From positions 1-64,000 of the forward strand of contig NZ_RCYZ01000012.1 in assembly GCF_006439025.1 (NCBI RefSeq): a stretch of 64,000 nucleotides of DNA, written 5' to 3'. How positions within the stretch are numbered: the stretch's first letter is position 1; each line of letters opens with the position of its first letter. A program made the translations under genes and the position numbers. This DNA comes from Hymenobacter nivis (GTDB lineage Bacteria > Bacteroidota > Bacteroidia > Cytophagales > Hymenobacteraceae). A model generated the notes under the pieces. It had not been told where the DNA came from, searched no databases, and saw nothing but the letters and a program-made list of their open reading frames with translations. Below, piece by piece: positions 24,493-32,891 of the stretch.

Positions 24493-25833
24493 TTAGGCCA
24501 GCACACCCGCGCCCTGGTACACGGCCCCCGGACGGGTGGCCTCATGCGGGTGCTTCACGTGCCACTCAAATTCGTCGCGGAAGTGGCGCACGGCGGCGGC
24601 CACCGGCCAAGCCGCGGCCTCGCCCAGGGGGCAAATGGTGTTGCCCTCAATCTGCTTGGCTACGCTCACCACCAGGTCGATGTCGTGCATCGAGCCATGG
24701 CCGTGCTCGAGGCGGTGGAGTACTTTCTCCATCCAGCCGGTGCCTTCGCGGCAAGGCGAGCACTGGCCGCAGCTTTCGTGGTGGTAGAAGCGCGAGAAAT
24801 TCCAGGTATTCTTTACAATGCACGTTGTTTCGTCCATCGCAACAAAGCCGCCCGAGCCCAGCATGGTGCCCGTCACAAAGCCACCATCGCTGAGCGACTC
24901 ATAAGTCATCAGACGGTTCTCACCAGCCGCAGTTTTCAGGATTAGCTCTTTGGGTAGGATGGGTACCGATGAGCCACCAGCGACTACAGCCTTGAGCTCG
25001 CGGCCCTTCCAGATACCGCCGCAGTACTCATCAGAGTAAATAAATTCCTCCACCGGCACGCCCAATTCCAGCTCATAGATGCCGGGCTTATTGAGGTGGC
25101 CGCAGGCCGAAAACAGCTTGGTGCCCGTGCTTTTGCCCACGCCAATCTTGGCGTATTCATCACCACCCAAGTTGAGGATCGGAACCACCGTGGCAATGCT
25201 CTCCACGTTGTTAACCACCGTGGGGCGGGCGTAGAGGCCCTGCACGGCCGGAAATGGTGGCTTGTTGCGTGGGTTGCCGCGTTTGCCTTCCAGCGATTCC
25301 AGCAGCGCAGTTTCCTCGCCGCAGATGTAGGCGCCGGCGCCGGGGTGCACGTGCAAATCAAGCGAATAACCCGAGCCCAGGATATTTTCCCCCAGGAAGC
25401 CGGCTGCGTATGCCTCGGCAATGGCCTTCTCTAGGATGCGTAGCACGTACAGCAACTCGCCGCGGATGTAGATGTAGCTCGTCCGGGCCCCCAGGGCGTA
25501 GCTGCCCGCAATCATGCCCTCGATGAGCAGGTGCGGTAGCTTCGACATCAGGTATCGGTCCTTGAAGGTGCCGGGTTCCGATTCGTCGGCGTTGCAGACG
25601 AGGTAGCGCGGTACACCCTCTGGCTTGGCCAGAAAGCTCCACTTGAGGCCCGTGGGGAAGCCGGCGCCACCGCGGCCGCGCAGGCCGGATTTCTTCACCT
25701 CGTCCACCACCTCGTCTGGGGTCATGGTTTTCAGGGCCTTTTCCACGGCGCGGTAGCCGCCGTGCTTGCGGTACACCTCAAAGGTTTCGATGCCTTCAAC
25801 GTTAACGTGTTCGGTTAAGAGCTTGCGTCCCAT
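24493..25833 (-). CDS. nuoF: NADH-quinone oxidoreductase subunit F
   Basis: NADH-oxidising subunit holding FMN and cluster N3. The 446-residue protein has the nucleotide-binding segment GLRGRGGAGFPTGLKW, the FMN-associated YLVCNADESEPGTFKDR, the GAGAYICGEETALLESLEG stretch, and the [4Fe-4S] ligand motif SCGQCSPCREG with a further Cys in GNTICPLGEAAAW. Start set at 25833 (MGRKLLTEHVN); the upstream in-frame extension overlaps the gap after nuoE. Confidence 0.97.
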   Translation of the reverse strand: MGRKLLTEHVNVEGIETFEVYRKHGGYRAVEKALKTMTPDEVVDEVKKSGLRGRGGAGFPTGLKWSFLAKPEGVPRYLVCNADESEPGTFKDRYLMSKLPHLLIEGMIAGSYALGARTSYIYIRGELLYVLRILEKAIAEAYAAGFLGENILGSGYSLDLHVHPGAGAYICGEETALLESLEGKRGNPRNKPPFPAVQGLYARPTVVNNVESIATVVPILNLGGDEYAKIGVGKSTGTKLFSACGHLNKPGIYELELGVPVEEFIYSDEYCGGIWKGRELKAVVAGGSSVPILPKELILKTAAGENRLMTYESLSDGGFVTGTMLGSGGFVAMDETTCIVKNTWNFSRFYHHESCGQCSPCREGTGWMEKVLHRLEHGHGSMHDIDLVVSVAKQIEGNTICPLGEAAAWPVAAAVRHFRDEFEWHVKHPHEATRPGAVYQGAGVLA

Positions 25834-25871
25834 AGGATTAAATGCGGATAGCGGGCGACGAATCTGGTAAA

Positions 25872-26441
25872 TTATTGCTGCTGCGAGTGTACCTCGCCCA
25901 GCATTTCCCACGGCAAAATAGGCCGGTGGATCTGGGCACGCAGGTCGTTGAGCATGGCGTCCACGGCTTCGGGGGTGTCGAGGCTTTCATAATACTGCTC
26001 ACGCACTTGCACCACGGGAGCAAAACCGCAGGCGGCGAGGCATTCTACTTCCTTCAGTGTGAAGTTGCCATCTGGCGATGTTTCGCCCACCTTAGCGCCG
26101 GTGATGCGCTCCAGGTTGGCCGTCAGCTCATCGGAGCCGCGCAGCATGCAGGGCCCCGTGCGGCAAATTTCCAGCACGTGCTTGCCCACGGGCTTGAGGT
26201 TGTACATGGTGTAGAAAGTAGCAACCTCGTACACCTCAATGGGGCGGATGCCCAAGGTTTCGGCCACCAAGTCCTGCACTTCGGGGCTCACCCAGCCGCC
26301 AAACTCGGCCTGCGCAATGTGCAGCACCGGTAGCAGCACCGATTTGCTGCGTTCGGCCGGGTAGTGGGTAAGCAGGCGCTTAATTTCCGTCTGCCCGGCG
26401 GGCGAGAATTGCAGCTTGGAGGGGGCAGTGGTAGGGGCCAT
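25872..26441 (-). CDS. nuoE: NADH-quinone oxidoreductase subunit E
   Basis: Thioredoxin-like [2Fe-2S] subunit (cluster N1a) partnering NuoF. The 189-residue protein has cluster ligands in CRTGPCMLRG and in ECLAACGFAP, with an N-terminal helical bundle (YPAERSKSVLLPVLHIAQAE). The start at 26441 (MAPTTAPSK) is preferred over a slightly earlier in-frame codon. It sits between nuoD and nuoF, as expected. Confidence 0.96.
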   Translation of the reverse strand: MAPTTAPSKLQFSPAGQTEIKRLLTHYPAERSKSVLLPVLHIAQAEFGGWVSPEVQDLVAETLGIRPIEVYEVATFYTMYNLKPVGKHVLEICRTGPCMLRGSDELTANLERITGAKVGETSPDGNFTLKEVECLAACGFAPVVQVREQYYESLDTPEAVDAMLNDLRAQIHRPILPWEMLGEVHSQQQ

Positions 26442-26463
26442 GTCAATCAAAATCAATCAGAAA

Positions 26464-27726
26464 CTAAGCGTCCAGCTCACCGGCAATCACGTTCATCGAC
26501 GACAGAATCACGATGGCGTCGGAGAGTGTGGTGCCCACGGCCATCTCCGGGTAGGCTTGGTAATAAATGAAGCACGGGCGGCGGAAGTGCAGCCGATAGG
26601 GTGTGCGCCCACCGTCCGATACCAAGTAAAAGCCCAGCTCGCCGTTGCCGCCTTCCACTGAGTGGTACACCTCACCCACGGGGGCGTCGATTTCGCCCAT
26701 CACGATTTTGAAGTGGTAAATAAGGGCCTCCATGTTCTTGTACACTTCCTGCTTGGGGGGCAGATAATAGTGCGGGGCATCGGCGTGGTAGGGGCCCTCG
26801 GGCAACTTGTCGAGCGCCTGGTTGATGATGCGCAGGCTCTGCCAAATCTCTTCGTTGCGCACCATGAACCGGTCGTAAGTGTCGCCGTTAGTGCCCACCG
26901 GTACGTCGAACTCAAAATCCTCGTACGACGAGTACGGGTTCATCACCCGCACGTCGTAATCGACGCCCGCCGCGCGCAGGTTGGGGCCTGTGAAGCCGTA
27001 GCTCAGCGCCTTTTCGGCCGAGATGGGCCCCACGTTCACCACCCGATCCATGAAGATGCGGTTGCGGTTGAACATCGATTCGAATTCCTTCATCACGGCC
27101 GGGAATTCCTTCAGCCACTTGCGCAGCTTGTCGATAGCCACCGGCGTGAAGTCGCGCTCCATACCGCCCACGCGGCCCATGTTGGTGGTGAGGCGGGCCC
27201 CACACACCTCTTCGTAAATCTCATAAATCTTCTCGCGCTCCTGAAACACGTACAGGAAGCCGGTGAAGGCCCCCGTGTCCACGCCTAGGATGGAGTTACA
27301 GATGAGGTGGTCGGCGATGCGTGCCAACTCCATCATAATCACGCGCATGTACTGCGCGCGCTTGGGCACGGTGATGCCCAGCATCTTTTCCACCGTCATG
27401 TGCCAGCCCAGGTTGTTGATGGGGCTAGAGCAATAATTCATCCGGTCGGTCAGGGTCGTAATCTGATAGAACGGGCGGCGCTCGGCAATCTTCTCGAACG
27501 CCCGGTGGATGTAGCCGATGGTGGGCACGCCCGACACAATCCGCTCGCCATCCATTTGCAGGATGTTTTGGAAAATGCCGTGTGTGGCCGGGTGCGTGGG
27601 CCCCAGGTTGAGGGTCGTCAGCTCCTGGTTGAAGTCGTTGTGCAGGGGAATCAGGATTTTGTCCTGCTGCTCGCGCGCTTCTTCGATGATGTGGTGGGTG
27701 CCTTCCAGCGTGTCGTTTACTGCCAT
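26464..27726 (-). CDS. nuoD: NADH-quinone oxidoreductase subunit D
   Basis: 49-kDa-type subunit that forms the quinone-reduction site with NuoB. The 420-residue protein contains LNLGPTHPATHGIFQ with the family His-Pro-x-x-His motif, GYIHRAFEKIAERRPFYQ, NYCSSPINNLGWHMTVEKM, and C-terminal VIVLSSMNVIAGELD-like sequence. All match the standard family layout, and the gene is not fused to nuoC as it is in E. coli. Confidence 0.97.
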   Translation of the reverse strand: MAVNDTLEGTHHIIEEAREQQDKILIPLHNDFNQELTTLNLGPTHPATHGIFQNILQMDGERIVSGVPTIGYIHRAFEKIAERRPFYQITTLTDRMNYCSSPINNLGWHMTVEKMLGITVPKRAQYMRVIMMELARIADHLICNSILGVDTGAFTGFLYVFQEREKIYEIYEEVCGARLTTNMGRVGGMERDFTPVAIDKLRKWLKEFPAVMKEFESMFNRNRIFMDRVVNVGPISAEKALSYGFTGPNLRAAGVDYDVRVMNPYSSYEDFEFDVPVGTNGDTYDRFMVRNEEIWQSLRIINQALDKLPEGPYHADAPHYYLPPKQEVYKNMEALIYHFKIVMGEIDAPVGEVYHSVEGGNGELGFYLVSDGGRTPYRLHFRRPCFIYYQAYPEMAVGTTLSDAIVILSSMNVIAGELDA

Positions 27727-27744
27727 GATATAAAAATCAGGGGC

Positions 27745-28305
27745 CTAGCGGCCGAAAAACAGGTCGGTTTTGTCTTCGCGGGTCCCGTCTTCCAGCGGGT
27801 ATTCCTTACGCATGGGGAAATAGTCCATGTCCTCCACGTTCAGAATGCGCATCAAATTGGGGTGGCCAGTAAAGATGACGCCGTAGAAATCGTAGGCCTC
27901 GCGCTCCATCCAGTTGGCCGACAAGTGAATATCGCTCAGCGTGGGCACCACGGGGTCGGCAACTGGAAAGAAAATCTTGAGCCGCAAGCGAATATTTTGC
28001 GTGAGGCTGTGCAAGTGGTAAATCATGCCCAGCTCCTGGCCCACGTTCTCGGGGTAGTTGATGCCGCACATGGTAGTTAGGAAGTGCAGGGCAATTTCCT
28101 CGTCCTGCTGCAAGCCGGCGATGATGCCGTGGATGCGCTCCCGCGTGGTAGTGGCCGTGAGCAGGCCGTAAGGCTCCGACACGTCGGTGAAAGCGTCCTC
28201 ACCAAACAAAGTGTGCAGGCGCGCCAGCAAGCGGGCGTTCTGCACCTTAATGGGGTCTTCGGCAACGGCGACTTCGGGCGCGGCGGCGGGGTCTTGGGGC
28301 GTCAT
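27745..28305 (-). CDS. nuoC: NADH-quinone oxidoreductase subunit C
   Basis: 30-kDa-type subunit of the peripheral arm. The 186-residue protein carries the family signature in WMEREAYDFYGVIFTGHPNL and ends MRKEYPLEDGTREDKTDLFFGR. An Ala/Pro-rich N-terminus precedes it. It is separated from nuoB by eight bases and from nuoD by eighteen. Confidence 0.95.
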   Translation of the reverse strand: MTPQDPAAAPEVAVAEDPIKVQNARLLARLHTLFGEDAFTDVSEPYGLLTATTTRERIHGIIAGLQQDEEIALHFLTTMCGINYPENVGQELGMIYHLHSLTQNIRLRLKIFFPVADPVVPTLSDIHLSANWMEREAYDFYGVIFTGHPNLMRILNVEDMDYFPMRKEYPLEDGTREDKTDLFFGR

Positions 28306-28313
28306 GCAGAAAC

Positions 28314-28868
28314 CTACTTGATGTTGTACGACGTCAACAGGGCCTGGTACTCAGGCGAGTTGCGGCGGCGAAGAGATTCGTTTTTGGCCAGGTCTTGCAC
28401 GCGCATCAGGCCGTCGAGCACTTGCTCGGGGCGGGGCGGGCAGCCGGGCACGTACACGTCGACTGGGATGATGCGGTCGATGCCTTGCAGCACCGAGTAC
28501 GAATCGAAAATGCCGCCCGAGCACGCGCAGGCGCCCATGGCTAGCACCCAGCGGGGCTCTGCCATTTGCTCGTACACCTGTTTCACAATGGGGGCCATCT
28601 TCTTAGCGATGGTGCCCATCACCATTAGCAGGTCGGCTTGGCGGGGCGAGAAGCTGGGCCGCTCCGACCCGAAGCGCGAAATGTCGTAGTGGGCCCCCAT
28701 GGTGGCCATGAATTCGATGCCGCAGCACGAGGTAGCGAAGGGCAATGGCCACAGCGAGTTGGCGCGGGCAATGCCGACCACCTTCTCCAGCGAGGTGGCG
28801 AAGAAGCCAGCGCCCTCCACGCCCTCGGGGGCCTCAACCGTTTTTATTTCCGGAACACGGGTATCCAT
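28314..28868 (-). CDS. nuoB: NADH-quinone oxidoreductase subunit B
   Basis: Holds cluster N2, the last electron carrier before quinone. The 184-residue protein has the ligand cysteines in ATSCCGIEFMA, MGACACSGGIF and VPGCPPRPEQ. Start set at 28868 (MDTRVPEIKTVEAPEG); the frame is open far upstream over nuoA but that is an overlap artefact. A 77-base gap separates it from nuoA. Confidence 0.97.
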   Translation of the reverse strand: MDTRVPEIKTVEAPEGVEGAGFFATSLEKVVGIARANSLWPLPFATSCCGIEFMATMGAHYDISRFGSERPSFSPRQADLLMVMGTIAKKMAPIVKQVYEQMAEPRWVLAMGACACSGGIFDSYSVLQGIDRIIPVDVYVPGCPPRPEQVLDGLMRVQDLAKNESLRRRNSPEYQALLTSYNIK

Positions 28869-28945
28869 AATCGTCGAAATATCAAGTGGAAAGGCCAAGG
28901 GGCCTACTTTTCCAACACCGCCCGGCGCGCAAAAGTTTGAGGGAA

Positions 28946-29338
28946 TTAAGCTTCGTTCCAGCGTAAGATGCCCTTTTTGATGACGTAGCCGAAACCGGCC
29001 ATCAGCAGGGTGATGAACACGAGCATCTCGACGAAGCCGGCCGTGCCCAGGGCCCGGAAGTTCACGGCCCAGGGGTACATGAAAATTACTTCCACGTCGA
29101 AGAGCACGAACAGGATGGCCGTGAGGAAGTACTTCACCGAAATGGGGGTGCGGGCGTTGCCCACGCTCTCGATGCCGCACTCGAAGGCTTCGTCCTTCAC
29201 CTTCGACTTGCGCCGGGGCCCTATTAGGTGCGAGGCGGTCATGGCAAAGGCCACGAACGCAATGGCCAGGCCAAACTGAATGACGATGGGCAGGTAGTCG
29301 GAGGGCTGGTAGCCGACGGCGGGCAGAACTAGAAACAT
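28946..29338 (-). CDS. nuoA: NADH-quinone oxidoreductase subunit A
   Basis: Small three-helix membrane subunit. The 130-residue protein has the conserved loop KDEAFECGIESVGNARTPIS and the second-helix stretch YFLTAILFVLFDVEVIFMYPW with its acidic residues, both diagnostic for the family. The ATG at 29338 (MFLVLPAVGY) is preferred to an upstream in-frame start. First gene of the nuo operon, with a good promoter match upstream. Confidence 0.96.
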   Translation of the reverse strand: MFLVLPAVGYQPSDYLPIVIQFGLAIAFVAFAMTASHLIGPRRKSKVKDEAFECGIESVGNARTPISVKYFLTAILFVLFDVEVIFMYPWAVNFRALGTAGFVEMLVFITLLMAGFGYVIKKGILRWNEA

Positions 29339-29381
29339 GACAGTCAGGGAGAAAGGAAAACGCGGCACAGGCGCTAGCGGG

Positions 29382-29412
29382 CAAAGGTAGCGCCTGCGGG
29401 TTTGGGGCGCAA
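29382..29412 (-). promoter_or_regulatory. Promoter of the nuo operon
   Basis: Minus strand: TTG (29412-29410), 20-base spacer, TACCTTTG (29389-29382). This matches the Bacteroidota -33/-7 consensus, 43 bases before the nuoA ATG. Confidence 0.6.
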
Positions 29413-29558
29413 CGGCGCGCCGCCGCGGGGCCCCGGCTAGTATCTATAGGGCCAAATCCGTGAACTATGGCACAGGCAGAATCAGGGGCCCGGCGCTACA
29501 CCGTGGCCGAATAAATCACTTGATGCCCGAGCCGGACGGTTCCGAAGAGTAGCTTAAA

Positions 29559-29599
29559 AATTAGGGCCCCGCACCAGCTATTGGTGCGGGGCCCTAATT
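29559..29599 (-). terminator. Terminator of pruA
   Basis: A perfect 18-bp stem (29559-29576 with 29582-29599) around a five-base loop, followed on the minus strand by a T-run, directly after the pruA stop. Confidence 0.9.
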
Positions 29600-29601
29600 G
29601 G

Positions 29602-31266
29602 TTAGATGCCTTTGTCGCGGTTCAGGTCTTCGTGGGGGGCGGCCCCGAGGAAGGGGTAGCGGTAGTCGGTCACGGGCACGAAGGTTTCCTTGATGGTGCG
29701 GGGCGATACCCAGCGCAGCAGGTTCAGGATGGAGCCGGCCTTGTCGTTGGTGCCCGAGGCGCGGGCCCCGCCGAAGGGCTGCTGACCCACTACGGCCCCA
29801 GTGGGCTTGTCGTTGATGTAAAAGTTGCCGGCCGCGTTCACCAGGCGCTGGCTGGCCAGGTCGATGGCGTAGCGGTCTTGCGAGAAAATGGCGCCGGTAA
29901 GGGCGTAGGGCGAGGTGCCGTCCACGAGGTCGAGGGCGGCGTCGAACTGGTCGGCGTCGTACACGTGCACCGTCACGACGGGCCCGAACAGCTCGTCGCA
30001 CATCGTCACGTACTTGGGGTCCTTGGCCACGATGACGGTGGGGGCCACAAAGTAGCCCTTCGATTTGTCGTAGGTGCCGCCGGCGAACACCTCGGCGTCC
30101 GGGTCGGCGTGGGCCCCGTCGATGTAGCGGGCCAGCTTGTCAAACGATGCCTCGGTGATGACGGCGTTCACGAAGTTGCTAAAGTCCTCTACATCACCCA
30201 TTTTAATGGTGGCCAGGTCTTCCTTCACGTAGCCCAAAATCTCGTCGGCCAGGTTGGAGGGCAGGTACACCCGCGAGGCGGCCGAGCACTTCTGGCCTTG
30301 GTATTCGAAGGCGCCGCGGGTGATGGCCACGGCCACGGCTTTGGCGTGGGCCGTGGGGTGGGCCAGGATGAAGTCCTTGCCGCCGGTTTCGCCCACAATG
30401 CGCGGGTAAGACTTGTAGCGGGCTATGTTCTGCCCAATTTCCTGCCAGATGGTTTGGAACACCTTGGTCGAGCCGGTGAAATGGATGCCGGCAAAGTCGC
30501 GGTGCTTGAAAATCACGTCGCCGGCCACGGGACCGTCTACGTAAATCAGGTTGATGACGCCGTCGGGCACGCCGGCTTCCTTAAACAGTTCCATCAGCAC
30601 CTGGGCCGAATAGATTTGCGGGTAGGCGGGTTTCCACACCACCACGTTGCCCATCATGGCCGCCGAAGCGGGCAGGTTGGCGGCGATGGAGGTGAAGTTG
30701 AACGGCGTAAGGGCGAACACGAAACCCTCCAAGGGCCGGTGCTCCAGGCGGTTCCACATGCCGGGCGAGCTGCTGGGCTGCTGCCCGTAGAGCTCCTGCA
30801 TAAAGGCCACGTTGAAGCGGAAAAAGTCGATCAGCTCGCAGGCCGCGTCAATCTCGGCCTGGAAGGCGTTCTTGCTCTGGCCCAGCATGGTGGCCGCGTT
30901 GAGGCGGGCGCGGTAGGGCCCCGCCAGCAGGTCGGCGGCCTTGAGGAAGATGGCGGCGCGCTGCTCCCAGGCCAGGGCGGCCCAGGCCGGGCGGGCGGCC
31001 AGCGCCGCGTCGATGGCCTGCGTCACGTGGCCGGCGTCGCCCTCGTGGAAGTGGGCCAGCACGTGCTGGTGGTCGTGGGGTGGGCTCAGGGGCAGGCGGC
31101 GGCCGGTGCGCACTTCCTGCCCGCCGATGTGCATGGGCAGGTCGCGCTCCTGCTGCTTCAGCTCCTTCAGCATCTTGATCAACTCCAGCCGCTCGGGCGA
31201 GTTGGGCGCGTAGCCCTTCACGGGCTCATTGAGGGGCGTTGGAACGTTAAAAAAGCCGTTGGCCAT
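29602..31266 (-). CDS. pruA: L-glutamate gamma-semialdehyde dehydrogenase (1-pyrroline-5-carboxylate dehydrogenase)
   Basis: Oxidises glutamate semialdehyde to glutamate with NAD+, the second step of proline breakdown. The 554-residue protein is an aldehyde dehydrogenase with LTPFNFTSIAANLPAS, GIHFTGSTKVF, catalytic Glu in RIVGETGGKDF, catalytic Cys in YQGQKCSAASR, and a C-terminal FGPVVTVHVY-QQPFGGARASGTNDKAG region. The stand-alone length, without a proline dehydrogenase domain, matches group 1 P5C dehydrogenases. Start set at 31266 (MANGFFNVPTP). Confidence 0.95.
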   Translation of the reverse strand: MANGFFNVPTPLNEPVKGYAPNSPERLELIKMLKELKQQERDLPMHIGGQEVRTGRRLPLSPPHDHQHVLAHFHEGDAGHVTQAIDAALAARPAWAALAWEQRAAIFLKAADLLAGPYRARLNAATMLGQSKNAFQAEIDAACELIDFFRFNVAFMQELYGQQPSSSPGMWNRLEHRPLEGFVFALTPFNFTSIAANLPASAAMMGNVVVWKPAYPQIYSAQVLMELFKEAGVPDGVINLIYVDGPVAGDVIFKHRDFAGIHFTGSTKVFQTIWQEIGQNIARYKSYPRIVGETGGKDFILAHPTAHAKAVAVAITRGAFEYQGQKCSAASRVYLPSNLADEILGYVKEDLATIKMGDVEDFSNFVNAVITEASFDKLARYIDGAHADPDAEVFAGGTYDKSKGYFVAPTVIVAKDPKYVTMCDELFGPVVTVHVYDADQFDAALDLVDGTSPYALTGAIFSQDRYAIDLASQRLVNAAGNFYINDKPTGAVVGQQPFGGARASGTNDKAGSILNLLRWVSPRTIKETFVPVTDYRYPFLGAAPHEDLNRDKGI

Positions 31267-31305
31267 GGGTAAGGGGCGGTTTGAAGGCGAATGGATGGGG
31301 AGCCG

Positions 31306-31339
31306 CAAAGGTAGCGGGGCCCCGGCGGCCGGCTACAAA
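31306..31339 (-). promoter_or_regulatory. Putative pruA promoter
   Basis: Minus strand: TTTG (31339-31336), 22-base spacer, TACCTTTG (31313-31306), 40 bases before the pruA start. The -33 element lies inside the 3' end of the upstream gene. Confidence 0.5.
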
Positions 31340-32022
31340 AACGCCCGCAGCTCGTCGAGGCTGCTGATTTCGTAGGTCACCTGGGCAAAATGGCGGCGTT
31401 TGGCGGGGTTGAAGTACACCTGGTCGATGCCCGCGTTGTGGGCCCCCAGCACGTCGCACTCCAGGTTGTCGCCGATCATCAGGCTCTCCGGGGCCCCGGC
31501 GCCGGCTGCTTGCAGGGCATGGGCAAACATGCGCCGGTCGGGCTTGAGGTGGCCGCTGTGCTCGGAGGTAATCACCTGGTCAAAGTACTGCGCCAGGTTC
31601 GACGAGGCCAGCTTGCGGTGCTGCACGTCCTCGAAGCCGTTGGTAATCAGGTGCAGCGTGTACTTTTTGTGCAGGTAAGCCAGCGTTTCGTGGGTGTGCG
31701 GAAACACGGCCGACTTCTCGGGCAGCAGGTCGGTGAACTCGGCCGAAAGGGTGGGGGGCACGTCGGCCGCGGCCACGCCCAGCTTGGCCAGCGTGCGCAC
31801 GAAGCGCGCCTCGCGCAGCTGCTTCTGCGTTATCTTATTGGCCTGGTACATGCGCCAGAGGGCCTGGTTCACGTCGCTGTACACGCGCTTAAAGGCGGGC
31901 AAGTCGGCACCGTGGCGGGCCAGCGCATGCCGGTCGTAGAGCGTGGCCAGCGTTTCGTCGGCGTTGGTTTCAAAGTCCCACAGCGTGTGGTCGAGGTCAA
32001 AAAACAGGTGCCGGTAGGCCAT
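31333..32022 (-). CDS. yjjG: HAD-family noncanonical pyrimidine nucleotidase, YjjG type
   Basis: Predicted 5'-nucleotidase removing phosphate from (possibly aberrant) pyrimidine nucleotides. The 229-residue protein has HAD motif I FFDLDHTLWDFE, motif II LITNGFEDVQ, motif III Lys region HLKPDRRMF and motif IV MIGDNLECDVLGA. The DHTLWDFE opening and the four-helix cap match the YjjG branch. Start set at 32022 (MAYRHLFFD). Confidence 0.88.
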   Translation of the reverse strand: MAYRHLFFDLDHTLWDFETNADETLATLYDRHALARHGADLPAFKRVYSDVNQALWRMYQANKITQKQLREARFVRTLAKLGVAAADVPPTLSAEFTDLLPEKSAVFPHTHETLAYLHKKYTLHLITNGFEDVQHRKLASSNLAQYFDQVITSEHSGHLKPDRRMFAHALQAAGAGAPESLMIGDNLECDVLGAHNAGIDQVYFNPAKRRHFAQVTYEISSLDELRAFL

Positions 32023-32033
32023 GCGAAAGAAGA

Positions 32034-32357
32034 TTACTTGCCGAGGAGCCGCGACGTGACGATGCGGCCGCCGCCCAAGTGCTCGCGTACGATGGTGGCG
32101 CAGTCGGCGGGCTGCACGTCGCCGTAGGTCACGCCGTCGGGGTACACCACCAGGGCCGCGCCGTTGCCTTTTTTGCAATGCTTGCAGCGGTCGAGGCAGT
32201 CGCACTCCTGCACGGCGTTGCGCCGTTTGTCGCCGTCGGCGGTGCGCACGGTTTTCAAGTCTTGGTCCTTGATGGCGTGCTTCAGGGCCTTGGCTACGTC
32301 GTGGCCCACCCCACTTTTCTGGTGGGTGCAAACGAATATCTGGTGCGCGTAAATCAT
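32034..32357 (-). CDS. Thioredoxin-like [2Fe-2S] ferredoxin
   Basis: The 107-residue protein opens with HQIFVCTHQKSG and has cysteines at about residues 10, 52, 54, 58, 61 and 86, notably ECDCLDRCKHC, followed by GAALVVYPDGVTYGDVQPAD. This is the pattern of thioredoxin-fold [2Fe-2S] ferredoxins, whose physiological partner is usually unknown. It is co-oriented with the HAD and ArsR genes, with gaps of 11 and 24 bases, so the three probably form one transcript. An electron-transfer role is inferred from the family. Confidence 0.85.
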   Translation of the reverse strand: MIYAHQIFVCTHQKSGVGHDVAKALKHAIKDQDLKTVRTADGDKRRNAVQECDCLDRCKHCKKGNGAALVVYPDGVTYGDVQPADCATIVREHLGGGRIVTSRLLGK

Positions 32358-32381
32358 TAACTAAACGAATGTTGGATGCCG

Positions 32382-32789
32382 CTACTGGGCCGGCGGCGGC
32401 GGGGCCCCGCCTGTCCACTGCCGGTTCTGAAGTTTATAAGCAGCTAACTCCCGATTCGACCACAGGGTTTGGTAAATGCGCTGGTCGTGCAGCAGCTGCG
32501 GGTCGCGGGCCATGAATTCGAGGAGCTGCAACACCAAGTCGCGGGCCTCGTCCTTGAGGAAGTAGAACATCCAGTTGTCGAGGCGGCGCACGCTCACCAG
32601 GCCGGCATTTTTGAGGTAGGCCAGCTGGCGCGAGGTTTTGGTCTGGGTGAAATCGAGCACTTGCTCGAGGTCGGCCACCACCATTTCCTGGTTCCGCCAT
32701 AGCAGGTGCAGGATGCGCACACGGCTTTCGTCGCCGAAGGCTTTAAAGATTTGCTGGCCGAACGCAACCGTGAAATGTTTCAAGCGCAT
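32382..32789 (-). CDS. ArsR-family transcriptional regulator
   Basis: The 135-residue DNA-binding protein has a winged helix-turn-helix: FKAFGDESRVRILHLLWRNQ, VADLEQVLDFTQTKTSRQLA and YLKNAGLVSVRRLDNWMFYFL. The metal-binding ELCVCDL motif of classical ArsR/SmtB is replaced by VVADLEQ, so metal sensing through that site is not expected. It leads a short operon with the ferredoxin and HAD genes and may regulate it. Confidence 0.9.
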   Translation of the reverse strand: MRLKHFTVAFGQQIFKAFGDESRVRILHLLWRNQEMVVADLEQVLDFTQTKTSRQLAYLKNAGLVSVRRLDNWMFYFLKDEARDLVLQLLEFMARDPQLLHDQRIYQTLWSNRELAAYKLQNRQWTGGAPPPPAQ

Positions 32790-32864
32790 CTAGTGTCTGG
32801 AAGCCGGCATCTGCCGTAGGTTTCCTGTTATCCTAAGGTACGGCCCCGGCGGCCTTAGGCATTG

Positions 32865-32872
32865 TATCTTTG
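32865..32872 (+). promoter_or_regulatory. -7 box
   Basis: TATCTTTG, a match to TAnnTTTG, 19 bases before the ATG at 32892. No clear -33 element. Confidence 0.45.
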
Positions 32873-32891
32873 CTTACTAGCCCGCCCACCC

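Noticed and set aside
29581..31272. Long open frame (563 codons) on the plus strand
   Set aside because: It lies exactly antisense to pruA, which has full aldehyde dehydrogenase motifs. High GC removes stops from the opposite strand.
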